Source: Henckelia pumila
Taxonomy: Eukaryota; Streptophyta; Magnoliopsida; Lamiales; Gesneriaceae
Length of the DNA stretch: 64,000 nt
Reading direction: 5' to 3'
NCBI RefSeq assembly: GCF_033568475.1
Contig: NC_133120.1
Span: 82,188,151-82,252,150, forward strand
Shown: positions 1 through 10,820 of the stretch, piece by piece
Layout of the letters: the number at the start of each line of letters is the position of its first letter
Position numbering within the stretch: the stretch's first letter is position 1
Position numbers and translations under genes: made by a program
The notes under the pieces: model-generated
What the model saw: the letters and a program-made list of their open reading frames with translations, nothing else
What the model was told of the DNA's origin: nothing
Databases searched by the model: none

Positions 1-67
1 CTATGATTACTTCGTAGAATTTCAAAAGCACACTTGCAATGTAAAAGATCAATCTGGACTAATCATT

Positions 68-2719
68 ATGACAAGAGAAAGAAATGGAAATACTTATAGA
101 GTCAATTGGTTGGATCAACCAAACACTTCAGTCTGCTTGATAGCATCAAAGATGAACCAAAATTGGTTATGGCACAAGAGACTCAATCACTTGAACTTCA
201 AAGCTTTAGCCAATCTGAGTAAACATGAATTGGTTACAGGTCTGCCTAAAATCGAGTTTTCAAAAGATAAAATTTGTTCTTCCTGCCAACTAGGTAAGCA
301 GATCAGATCAACTTTCAAAAACAAAGGTTATAAATCATCTTTCAAAAGCTTAGAACTATTGCACATGGATCTCTTTGGTCCTATACCAGTAACAAGCTTA
401 GGGGGAATGAAATATACCTTGGTTATTGTTGATGATTTCTCAAGATTCACTTGGGTGGTATTTTTAAAATCCAAAGATCAAATTGCCACTCAATTGATTA
501 AAATTCTTTTAAGACTTCAAAATGAGAAATCTCAATCGATTGATAAAATTAGAAGTGACAGAGGAACCGAGTTTACAAATCAAACTCTGTCTACGTATCT
601 TGAAAATCATGGAATCAAGCATGAGTATTCGGCAGCTAGAACACCACAACAAAATGGTGTTGCAGAAAGGAGAAATAGAACTCTAAAGGAAGCTGCTAGA
701 ACAATGATTGCTGATTCAGGTATTTCTCAAAAAATTTGGGCAGAAGCTGTAAATACAGCGTGTTATAATCAGAATAGATCAATGATTAATAAGAAAATTG
801 GAAAAACACCTTATGAGATCTGGTATGGTAAAGTTCCAGTGGTATCCTACTTCAAGGTATTTGGTTGCAAATGCTTCATTCACAACAATGGTAAGACTCA
901 TCTGACTGCACTTGATGTCAGATCAGATGCTGGTTTGTTTCTTGGATACTCATCTGTTAGTAAAGCTTATCGAGCATTTAATACTAAATCTCTGATAGTT
1001 GAAGAATCAGTTCACATTGTTTTTGATGAGACATCTGTTACTAATGAATCTTCAAGCTTAAATGATCTTAGTAACAGAATAGAAGATTCAAAGCTTGTCA
1101 CAGATGATGAAGAAGAAATCCAGATTATACAAAATGTTCTATATGAACCAGATCAAACTGAAGAACAAAGACCAGACGAACCACCAGTTGAGAATGAGAT
1201 CATAACAAACACAGATCATATTGCACATAACAATGATCAAGATCAACAAGGAAATACAGATCAACTTGGTCCAAATTACAGATGGTCCAAGACTCATCCA
1301 CCAAACTTGGTAATAGGTAATCCATCTGCACCTTTGAGAACCAGAGGTCAGATGATTAATGAATTTATACATGCTGCTTTTATCTCTCATATAGAACCTA
1401 AGAAAGTCGAAGAAGCTCTTCTTGACAGTAGTTGGATAGAAGCCATGCAAGATGAATTGAACCAATTCGAAAGAAACTCTGTCTGGCATTTAGTTCCTAG
1501 ACCTTCAGATAAATCTATAATAGGAACTAGATGGGTTTTTAAAAATAAACTCAATGAAAGTGGTAATGTAATAAGAAATAAGGCTCGACTTGTAGCACAG
1601 GGTTACAGACAAGAAGAGGGTATTGATTTTGATGAATCATTTGCCCCTGTTGCTAGACTTGAAGCTATTAGAATATTTCTTGCTTATGCTGCTTTCAAGG
1701 ACTTTAAGGTATTCCAGATGGATGTTAAAAGTGCGTTTCTCAATGGTCTTCTCCAAGAAGAAGTATTTGTGGAACAACCCCCAGGTTTCAAAAGCCAAAT
1801 TTATCCAGATCATGTGTTCAAACTGGATAAAGCTCTTTATGGGTTAAAACAAGTTCCACGAGCTTGGTATGATACTCTTTCACTTTTTCTCAATGATCAT
1901 GGTTTTACTATTGGTTCTGTAGATAAAACTCTTTTTAAATTTGTCCAAGGCGATCATACGTTATTAGTACAAATATATGTTGATGATATCATATTTGGGT
2001 CATCTAACCCCAAATTATGCAAAAAGTTTTCTAAGATGATCCAGGACAAATTCGAAATGAGCATGATGGGAGAACTAACATTTTTTCTGGGATTGCAAGT
2101 CAAACAGATGGAAAAAGGGATATTCATTAACCATGTCAAATATACAAAAGAACTTCTAAAGAAGTTTGGAATGAAGAATTGCTCTGCAGCTAGTACTCCA
2201 ATGAGTGCTTCAATCAAATTGGATAAAGATGAAGTTGGACCCTCAGTAGATCAAACTTTATTCAGAGGGCTTATAGGTTCCTTACTCTATCTGACAGCAA
2301 GCAGACCGGACATTATGTTCTCAGTTGGTCTGTGTGCAAGATTTCAATCTGGTCCGAAGCAATCTCACTATATTGCTGCAAAGAGAATCCTAAAATACCT
2401 TAAGGGAACTCAGCATGTTGGTTTATGGTATCCAAAAGATTCTAGCTTTAATCTAATTGGTTACTCAGATGCAGATTACGCAGGTTGCAGAATTGATCGT
2501 AAAAGCACAAGTGGGACTTGTCAATTTCTTGGTGATAGACTTATTTCTTGGTTTAGTAAGAAACAAACTTCCATTGCTACTTCTACAGCAGAATCAGAAT
2601 ATTTAGCAGCTGGAAGTTGTTGTGCACAATTGCTCTGGATCCAACAGCAACTCAGAGATTTTGGTGTTAATTCATCTGAAGCACCAATTTTTGTGATAAT
2701 ACAAGTGCAATTGCTATAA
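68..2719 (+). pseudogene. Ty1/copia pol: GAG-pre-integrase, integrase, RT, RNase H (fossil)
   Basis: Copia-type polyprotein segment, open for 883 codons. In order: a GAG-pre-integrase zinc region (LWHKRLNH, then C-S-S-C) near residues 30-75; integrase core with DLFGP, SDRGTEF and the [13 protein letters not shown] block (about 100-220); reverse transcriptase with [23 protein letters not shown] and the active site YVDDIIFG (about 500-650); RNase H with SDADYAGC and [10 protein letters not shown] (about 810-870). Copia order (integrase before RT) separates it from gypsy. The pol-like reading continues to about 2920 and looks broken about once. Confidence 0.93.
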
Positions 2720-3202
2720 CATACAATCCAGTTCTACATTCCAGAACAAAGCATATTGACATTCGTCACCATTGCATCCGAGATCATGTCCAGAAGAAAG
2801 ATGTTTGTCTGGAACATGTCTCAACCGATCTGCAAGTTGCCGATATTTTCACCAAACCTCTACCCGACGCTAAGTTTTCTTATTTTCGAAATGTTCTTGG
2901 CTTAATTAATATTGAATAGATTAAGCACATGTTTAGGGGGAATATTTAATTTTTTTTTAAAACTGCTCGTTCCAGTACATATCTTAACAGATCTATTCTA
3001 CTACGCATTAATTCGCTTCATAGTTTACATGAGCTAGATCTATCCTACTTCGCATCTCTAGGCTCCAGTTGATCATCCAAGCGCTTAGGGAGCCTTGACC
3101 ATTGCAGACGTCATCTTCAAAGCAAATGTTCTGCATCTCATCTCGCTCTGCAAGGAGAATGCACAGATGAACTCCAGATGACTTCAAGACATCTCAAAAA
3201 TT

Positions 3203-3418
3203 CTATGTATCAAGCATAAATTTACACCAACGCATTCTTGCATAATTCCTGCGACGCATTGCAGGAGACAATGAAGGAAGGTTAGCACGGTGAGGAGAGC
3301 GTAGAGAATCAAGGAAATGCCACATCTTCATTCCTCGCTCAAACACTCTTCTTCTGTATAGATCCTTTCGGATCTCATACTCTTGCTCAACAACGGTGTT
3401 ATCATTCTCTCTCGCCAT
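3203..3418 (-). CDS. Short antisense ORF in Sirevirus spacer (71 aa, unknown)
   Basis: A 71-codon ORF on the strand opposite to the retroelement, in the spacer between pol and the accessory ORF. The product is basic and Arg-rich (RRRVFERGMK, AMRRRNYARMRW) with no family I recognise. It lies about 570 bp downstream, in its own direction, of a second antisense ORF (3985-4386), and the two could be parts of one antisense transcript. Its length could arise by chance, and coding status is unproven. Confidence 0.35.
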   Translation of the reverse strand: MARENDNTVVEQEYEIRKDLYRRRVFERGMKMWHFLDSLRSPHRANLPSLSPAMRRRNYARMRWCKFMLDT

Positions 3419-3984
3419 TTACTCTTGCTGTTTCAAATTATGTTTTGCTAAAATGTCTTCTAACTCTGCTTCTTATAGGAACATTTAAATAAATGAAAGG
3501 ACTTCGACAGCTTCAATATGTTTAAAACGTCCAATCATCCTCTGCTTATTTATTGCGAGACTTTAATTTGATCTGCCTAGATCGTGATAATCATTCTTGA
3601 GATTCTCAAAACCTTTCCTATTCCTTTTTGACTTTATTGCAAAAGTTGATAAGTCACAGACTATTTCACAGACATCATGTCTAATCACAGTTATCTTATC
3701 TTTTGTGTATTCTTCTTCGTAACCCTTAACACTCCATCATTTTTTTTTATCTCTGTCTTTAGGTGACTTTTCATCTGACTTTCAATCTTTCATCTGACTA
3801 AAGATGAAACGTTTAGTCGAAATATTATTTGTTTAATATGTTCTTTTGATCTGATATTGTTTAAAGATCTCATACGTGATTTGCTACAAGTATCAATTGC
3901 ACACACAAAACACAAATCATATAAGATAAACATAATATTTCTTTGCATAATTCAAAAGTGCTTCGTTACATTTTTCATACCAAC

Positions 3985-4386
3985 CTAATCATCTAGATTT
4001 CTCCTCATTGGCCCCCAGACCCTCTTTCTCACATCAGCATGCAGACGACATTTGTTCAACCACTCCAATCCAACCGGATCAAAGTGTCTCCCTTTAAACT
4101 CACCTGCATTGATCAGATGAGTGAGGACTTTCACCTCCTTCCTGTACATCAGATAAGATACTCCTTGATTCGAGAGGATCTCCCCAACGCTTATGGCACC
4201 TAGCAACTCCTTATACTTGTCTTTGCGATCTTCAAGTTCGCAAACATCCTCGTGCTTGCGTGGAGGAAATGGAGCCTGGTGATACATCCGAATCTCCTCC
4301 AATTTGAACCAGACACGCATTACCCATTTCAGGATAAATTCCTGAAGTTCTTCCTTAAATTCCTCGACAGACAGATGAGAACTCAT
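3985..4386 (-). CDS. Antisense ORF in Sirevirus spacer (133 aa, unknown)
   Basis: 133-codon ORF from ATG on the antisense strand of the retroelement, between pol and the accessory ORF. The product is mixed-charge and looks helical (SVEEFKEELQEF, RKHEDVCELEDRKDKYKELL), with a Trp- and Arg-rich C-terminus. Its composition resembles a folded protein more than a chance frame in AT-rich DNA. Antisense extra ORFs are known in some plant LTR retrotransposon lineages (Tat/Ogre); whether this is an equivalent is inference. I do not recognise a family. Confidence 0.5.
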   Translation of the reverse strand: MSSHLSVEEFKEELQEFILKWVMRVWFKLEEIRMYHQAPFPPRKHEDVCELEDRKDKYKELLGAISVGEILSNQGVSYLMYRKEVKVLTHLINAGEFKGRHFDPVGLEWLNKCRLHADVRKRVWGPMRRNLDD

Positions 4387-4720
4387 TCTTTATCTATATC
4401 TTATGCTTTGATTTAGAAATAGGATATTCGGCATATACATCAGAGTGACCTATTTAAAAGAGATTTATTTTCGTATTTTTTTATTTTTACTGTCTTTTCG
4501 TATTCCCAAACATTTTTTTTAACCGCGTGTGTACTTGTCCCATCAGCCGCAACTTTTTGAATTTGAATCGTTGCTTACGTCATCTATCACGTGCTAGGTT
4601 TTAAAACTTATCGACTAAAATTTTTTTTACACTTAGTATTGTTCTGAGCCCTAAAATTGCTTCTCTTTCGAAAAGAACAGATATCTCGCACTTTTCTTCT
4701 TTCGATCTTGCAGGAACACA

Positions 4721-7411
4721 ATGACACCCATTACCCAAAATGTTCTTCTCATCGATTTCCACACCATATTCGATCTCACCGATCAAGGAATGGTGGATAT
4801 GTTCAGAACAGTTGAAGCATCTGGGCTGCGAAAATTTCTCGTGGGCGGGAAATTGCTTTACAAGCAAGCCCTACCCAAATTTTTCCAGACAGCCAAAGTT
4901 GAAAAAGATTCCATCTCTGCAAGTCTTGGTAGAGAATATGTCCGGATCACCTCTACCCTGTTTACTTCTTCGTTTGATCTGCCAAGACAGGGAATTGCTG
5001 ATTTTTCTTCAATATCTGCTGAAACAAAGAGGCAGATGAAGAGCATGTACTCCTTGACCAACAAGCCAATCCGCATTCCTTGCAAGAAGAAGGAATTGAA
5101 GATGGAATTCAGAATTCTGCACGATATCGTGGCCAAATCTCTTCTGGCCAAAGCAGGTTCTTTCGATGCAATTACATCTGAGAAATTTGACGTTATGGTT
5201 GCTATATCTGCTGGTATTTCCGTGAATTGGTCTGTTGTTCTGTTCAATATTCTATCTGCTATGATAAATGCACCTACAGAACAATCACAAGGATTTGCAG
5301 TTCAAATCGGAGATATTTTGAACGATCTGAATGTCCATCTGGGACCCTCATCTGCACTTCATCCGCACAAAACTTTAAATAAAAGAGCCATTGATGTATA
5401 CAAAGCTAAGAAGCTAATTATCTTCAAACGTGGTTCATCTCATTCGGATGAAATTGAAGATTTAACGCTTCAAGATGAATCAGAATCCCTGGTCATCTCA
5501 TCACCAAAGGAAGCTACGCCTCCGAAAAGAACAATCCCGAGAAGAAAGACTATAGCAAAGCGGAAAGATGTGATTTATTCATCTGAATCCGAATCTTCTG
5601 AATCGGATCAAGTTACCCTTGCTGCCATTATCCCACCTCATCCTCAGAAAAGAAGAAGGATAGTAAGGTTTCATCCTCGAATTCCACTGCCTCTTCAACC
5701 GGCACCGATTCCAGCTATTCCACTCTCCTTGGTAGAACAAATTGTTCCACCAGTGACTCAGCTCAACATCTCTGTACTTCAATCTGGATTCTTCAAAAAG
5801 CCTGATGTTGCTCCAAATATGTTATCCAACATTCAAAGAATTATTGATATGACTGCTGAACATATCATCAAAGATGTGAATATAAAAATTAAGTTCTTTG
5901 ATAAATGGGTTTTTCATCGGACTGAGGATCATTTTTCTCACATCAAGGAATCAAAGACACTGGACAGAATTGCTGCACTTGAAGAGAAAATTCTTGAATG
6001 GGCTGAAACTAAGATAATTTATAGAGCCTTGAGCAGAAGAGAGTTTATTCATCTTAGACTACAGGAAAATACTCTTCTAAAGCACATTCGAACAGAGAGA
6101 GCAAAATTCAATCCAATCAGTCTGAATATATTTGATAAAACAGCTGCCTTTAACCAATTGGAGAATGATGCAAACTTGATGTCAGGAAAATTTTATCTTA
6201 TGAGACAAGAATTTCCATCCGAAGCATCAGTCAAAGACCAACCTTCATCTTTCACTTCTGTAGCAGATGAACTATCTCTGATAGATGATGTTATTCTATC
6301 GGCCGACCCTCTCAATTCAAGCATCTCTTCAGTTAAGGATACTCTTGTTTCAGAAGAACCATCGATCATCGCTGATGTTCTCACAGACCAGTCTGCTAAG
6401 GATTTTCAAGTCAAAGAACCATTAATTCCTTCTACTATCGAAGAAGCTTCAACTGATCAAATTGTCCATACAGACAAGCCTGATTCTTCTGCTGAGAAGG
6501 AATTAGAAGTACCCTTAGCTGCATCTACGATCTCCAACACTCCACCTTTTGAAACTAATATCGTTGCTGAAGAAAATGTTGCAGATCAAGTTGCAGATGA
6601 ATTATTCATCGATGCTTCTATTTCGAATGACTTTCTTATTGAGGATATCGTCATGGACTCTCCAGAACGAGAAGATACTTTTGCTATTGATCCGAACACA
6701 GCACTGGTACCTTTTGTTCCCATGACAGAGCAAAATTCTGGCTTATCTGATGATTCTCTGATAAGAGGATCTTCTGAACATTTGGTAATAGATCTGCCTC
6801 CTATTCATAAGATAGTCAGGCCTGATATTCTTCATAGTATGTTCAAACCTTTTGCCATTATGCTCAAAGATAAGATGAGCTTACCTAGTCTATCCATCTC
6901 AGAGATCTCTATCACAGATCCAGATAAAACATCAGAATTTATGGAGAATACTGCACTTATTTCTTCTGATGTCTCTGCTACGAAACTTCAACTCTGCGGT
7001 TTCACTTCTTCTGAAGATGCAGCACCTTCCTCTTCTCGATCGATTCAAGTCAGTCCAGACCAAAGCTTGACTGATTCACTCACCCAATTATCTGCTATTG
7101 TTGGTGAATTGCAAGTTAATCAGCTACAAACTTCTACTGAGCTTCGTGATTTCAAATCACATGTGCTGGCAATGGTAAACAACGTAAGTGAATCTGTTAT
7201 GTACGTTCGAAAGCAACACACTGCAGAATATCTAAATATTCTTCGGAAGCTTGACAGTCTAGAAGCCTCCACTGAAGCTAATAACAAGCAGATTCATGTC
7301 ACTTTTGGTACCCAGCTCACTGTTATCGTGGATCTTTTATCCGAGCATGGTGATGCCAAAAAGGGGGAAAACGTTACTGAGTCAAGAGCCAAAGGCAAGG
7401 GAAAGAAGTAA
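4721..7411 (+). CDS. Sirevirus accessory (env-like position) ORF, 896 aa
   Basis: Long sense ORF between pol and the 3' LTR, where Sireviruses carry the so-called env-like gene. The N-terminal 230 or so residues look globular (motifs GLRKFLVGGKLLYKQ, CKKKELKMEFRILHDIVAKS, GISVNWSVVLFNIL). Then comes a basic stretch (PPKRTIPRRKTIAKRKD), a Ser-rich acidic patch, a long low-complexity Asp/Ser/Ile region, and a C-terminal helical part ending in a Lys-rich tail (ESRAKGKGKK). I see no signal peptide and no convincing membrane span, so an envelope role is not supported. I recall similar N-terminal domains in many unnamed Dorcoceras proteins, but that is memory only. Confidence 0.75.
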   Translation: MTPITQNVLLIDFHTIFDLTDQGMVDMFRTVEASGLRKFLVGGKLLYKQALPKFFQTAKVEKDSISASLGREYVRITSTLFTSSFDLPRQGIADFSSISAETKRQMKSMYSLTNKPIRIPCKKKELKMEFRILHDIVAKSLLAKAGSFDAITSEKFDVMVAISAGISVNWSVVLFNILSAMINAPTEQSQGFAVQIGDILNDLNVHLGPSSALHPHKTLNKRAIDVYKAKKLIIFKRGSSHSDEIEDLTLQDESESLVISSPKEATPPKRTIPRRKTIAKRKDVIYSSESESSESDQVTLAAIIPPHPQKRRRIVRFHPRIPLPLQPAPIPAIPLSLVEQIVPPVTQLNISVLQSGFFKKPDVAPNMLSNIQRIIDMTAEHIIKDVNIKIKFFDKWVFHRTEDHFSHIKESKTLDRIAALEEKILEWAETKIIYRALSRREFIHLRLQENTLLKHIRTERAKFNPISLNIFDKTAAFNQLENDANLMSGKFYLMRQEFPSEASVKDQPSSFTSVADELSLIDDVILSADPLNSSISSVKDTLVSEEPSIIADVLTDQSAKDFQVKEPLIPSTIEEASTDQIVHTDKPDSSAEKELEVPLAASTISNTPPFETNIVAEENVADQVADELFIDASISNDFLIEDIVMDSPEREDTFAIDPNTALVPFVPMTEQNSGLSDDSLIRGSSEHLVIDLPPIHKIVRPDILHSMFKPFAIMLKDKMSLPSLSISEISITDPDKTSEFMENTALISSDVSATKLQLCGFTSSEDAAPSSSRSIQVSPDQSLTDSLTQLSAIVGELQVNQLQTSTELRDFKSHVLAMVNNVSESVMYVRKQHTAEYLNILRKLDSLEASTEANNKQIHVTFGTQLTVIVDLLSEHGDAKKGENVTESRAKGKGKK

Positions 7412-7602
7412 AAACTCTCAGATCAGAAGAAAAGCAAATACAAGAAGATCAAGTCAAGGAACTATTAATTTTCAACATTTATTTTGTCTAAAATTTTATT
7501 TGATCTATGACAGAAATCTTCTTGAAAATTTATTCGATGATAGTCTTCATATTTTCAATCCGGATATTAACTTGGTTTTGACATCACCAAAAAGGGAGAA
7601 AT

Positions 7603-8624
7603 TGTTGGAGAATCAAACTCTAAAATTTCGGTGATTACAAAGTCAAAACAAAACCAAGTAAATAAATTAATCGGACCCATCAAATATTAAAGAATAAAGA
7701 TCTCTATGAAAGTTTCCAGATCAAAGTAACGTGATGCAGATCAAACTACACCGGAGCGATTGACACAAGATCTAAAATGGTCAACAACCAGATCGAAGCC
7801 TTGTCAGAAATCTACCCGTTGCTATCATTGAAGAAAACGACAAACTCATTTAATGAGATTTTGAACGTTGATCGGCCTTCACTCTAAGTCAAGATTTGTG
7901 AGCCATTTATGAGATATGCTGGCGGCTCAAAATCAGAAAGTGTTGGCGGCTCACTGATTACTTTTTGATGACTATATATACAAGTATTTCGAAGATTGAA
8001 GTTACGAGACCAAGGAGTGAAAATTACAAAGCAATCGAATTTTGAAATAGCCTTCACTCAAACTCGGAAACTTATCAGATCAAAGTCTCGATACTCTGAG
8101 TTATAATATCTCCCAGATCGATCAAAGCTCAAAGAAATATTTCAATTCGATCCAGATCAAAGTCATATAGCTTTCCAGATCAAATCAACGAAGCATACTC
8201 TGTTGCTTCATTTTGTAAACTTTAAGTAGAAAAGTTGTTTTGCTTTGAGTTAGAATATTGCTAGGAGTTCCTTTCAAAAGATTGATTGGATTGGATTTGT
8301 ACAAAGGGATTGTATAAATCAAAGTCTTCTAGTGGAATTCTTCTGGAAACAGAAGAAGGGGTGACGTAGGAGAATTCATCTCCAAACATCCAGAAACAAA
8401 TCTATCTCTCTACTGCTTTTATTCCATTTCATCTGCATTAGTTCTTATAAGTGTTCAATCTGCAAGGAAGATTACTTCCGCCTGACTTGGTCAGAATCTT
8501 TCAAGCAAATCAAAAGTTTTAAGCAAATAAAACTTTCATCTGATTCTAACAAATCAGATCTAAGTACTCTGAAATTTTTTAATTGTGTATTCACCCCCCC
8601 TTTACACATATTTCAATCTTAACA
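7603..8624 (+). repeat. Sirevirus 3' LTR
   Basis: About 1.02 kb starting TGTTGG right after the purine tract (CCAAAAAGGGAGAAAT) and ending TTAACA. The run of seven C near the end (TGTATTCACCCCCCC) is typical of Sirevirus LTR ends. No second LTR in the window for comparison. Confidence 0.8.
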
Positions 8625-8647
8625 GATTTTGTATTCAATGTATTAAG

Positions 8648-8764
8648 AAATTTTGACAAATAAAATTTTTATACTGAATTTTTTATGACGCAAGAATTTA
8701 TGTACGAAATTTTGACAAATAAAAATTTTATATTTAATTTTTTATGACGCGAGAATTTATGTAC
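8648..8764. repeat. Tandem duplication, about 59 bp x 2
   Basis: Two adjacent copies beginning GAAATTTTGACAAATAAAA and ending AGAATTTATGTAC, differing at a few positions, just outside the LTR. The rest of 8625-9174 is AT-rich spacer with homopolymer runs and no gene I can see. Confidence 0.75.
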
Positions 8765-9184
8765 ACGTATTAATTAAAACATATATACCATCACTCATTA
8801 AAAAAAAAAAAACAAACAGATGTCCCGGGCATCATTTTATCTAATCAATTTAACATTAAAAAAGAAGTGAACAGACAAGAGAGATTATAACGTTACTTTT
8901 TTTTTTTTTTTTAAACTATAACGTTACTATGTATTTATGTTTTTAAGCATTGTGTAGTAATAATCGGGTTAAATGCAACACCTCCAAAATAAAAGTGAAC
9001 ATTCTTATATGTAAAATTAAATGTATTTAAAATATTGACTTTTAAAAATCAGCCATAAAACCTCTTACAATAAAACATTTTGAGTTTTACTTTTTATATT
9101 AGATTGAATGTACTTGATTTTTTACAAAAAGAAAATATATATCCCTTCCCCTTATTTTTTTGAGGTGATCATCATTTATATTAT

Positions 9185-10633
9185 GAGTTATTTGCACCTA
9201 ACACCCATGTGAAATATTGAAAATGTATACTTCTCCCTTGTGAAATTTTAATAGGCATCTTCAACCCTAACCTTTTAAAAAATTAGCACACTCGCCCTTC
9301 AAATGAGTGATTGTTGTGCACGCGCCCCTCATGCGACTGGGCAAAGATTTTAATATTTTTTTTGCACCAAATACCCCTGTGAAATATTAAAAATGCATAT
9401 TTAACCCCTGTGAAAATAATTTTTATATCTATTCAACTCATAATACACAATTTTTAATAAAATCTAATTATAAATATTTAGCAAACATTTTTTATTTTAT
9501 TAATTTTATTTTTAATTTTTAATTTATTATGATTATATAATTGTTTTCTAAAAAATATTATTATTTTATTTTGTTATCATTATTTTATCAAACTTTCTTC
9601 TTGTTTTAACTTCTCCATTAAAAATGCATTCATAAACGAGATTTAAATACCTAAAAGTACCAAAATATTAAATCAAAATGATAAGTTCATGCATATTACT
9701 TTTCAATTTAGGATTATAGATTTTTGAACTAAAATCTAAATTTTTTAAAATGCATTGCAGAATTTTCATTAAATAATAATAAACAATATTTATTAATATC
9801 TAATTATAAAATATTTTTCTAAAATAAATTATAATTAATTTATTTCTAAAAAAATTATTACTTTATCTCGTTATCATTATTTTATCAAATCACTTCGTAT
9901 TTTCAACTTCTCCATTAAACCTGATTCATAAATAAGAATTTAAATATCTAAAAATACCAACATATTGAACCAAATGATAAGTTTATGAATGTTACTTTTT
10001 CGATTTAGAATTATATAAACATGTTATTTTTTTATTATTTATTACAAATTGTGCAATGCATATTCTCGAAAAATTTAAATTTTGGTTCAATAATATATAG
10101 TCCTAAATAAAAAAAATCAATATGTTTGAATTTATCAGTTTAGTTCAATATTTTGGAACTTGAAATTATTTAAATACTTGTTTATGAATGCATGTTTAAT
10201 GAAAAATTTGGAAATACGAAGTGAGTTTAATAAAATAATGATAACATGTAAAAAAAATAATATTTTTTAGAAAATAATTAATTAATGATAATATATTTAA
10301 AATAAAAAATAAAAATTAATAAAACAAAAAATGTTTGCTAAATATTTATAATTAGATTTTATTAAAAATTGTGTATTATGGTTTGAATAAATTTAAAAGT
10401 ATTTTCACAGAGGTCAAATATGCATTTTTAATATTTCACAGGGGTATTTGGTGCAAAAAAAATATCAAAATATTTGTTCAGTCTCATGAGGGGCGCATGC
10501 GCAACAATCACTCATTTGAAGGAGCGAGTGTGTTAATTTTTTAAAAGATTAGGGTTGAAAATACTTATTAAAATTTTGTAAAGGAGAAATATGCATTTTC
10601 AATATTTTACAGGATGTTTGGTGCAAATAACTC
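9185..10633. mobile_element. Foldback (long-TIR) DNA element, 1.45 kb, non-autonomous
   Basis: The element begins GAGTTATTTGCAC and ends GTGCAAATAACTC. The two halves are inverted copies for roughly 600-700 bp each: blocks containing GTGAAATATT, GCAAACATTTTTTATTTTATT and CTTCTCCATTAAA recur in reverse complement on the right. It is flanked by 10-bp direct repeats (9175-9184 TTTATATTAT, 10634-10643 TTTATGTTAT, one mismatch), suggesting a Mutator-like target duplication. The left arm also contains a diverged internal duplication (about 9590-9730 and 9880-10010). No ORF. Family placement rests only on target duplication length and long inverted repeats. Confidence 0.8.
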
Positions 10634-10820
10634 TTTATGTTATTGAGAAGGAACAAGGTGAATAGTACACACTGTTTTTGCAGTCAATCTAGTTGAAAAA
10701 TATAATTTCCTGGAGTCTTCAAAAAACAAAAAAAGTAAAATTTCCTGCACAACAAAAACTGGTGGTTGCGAAAATTTTCAGCTCTCCATTCTCGATCCTA
10801 CGCGAACTACAAAAAAATTC

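Larger units (their letters stand above)
1..8624 (+). mobile_element. Sirevirus-type Ty1/copia retrotransposon, left end outside window
   Basis: Fossil LTR retrotransposon. Parts in order: pol (68 to about 2920), a 1.8 kb spacer with antisense ORFs, a large sense accessory ORF (4721-7411), a purine-rich tract just before 7603 and a 3' LTR (7603-8624). An extra ORF between pol and the 3' LTR is the hallmark of the Sirevirus lineage. The 5' LTR, PBS and gag lie outside the window, so age cannot be estimated from LTR divergence. Pol looks broken about once; the accessory ORF looks whole. Family placement rests on gene order, pol motifs and LTR style. Confidence 0.9.
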
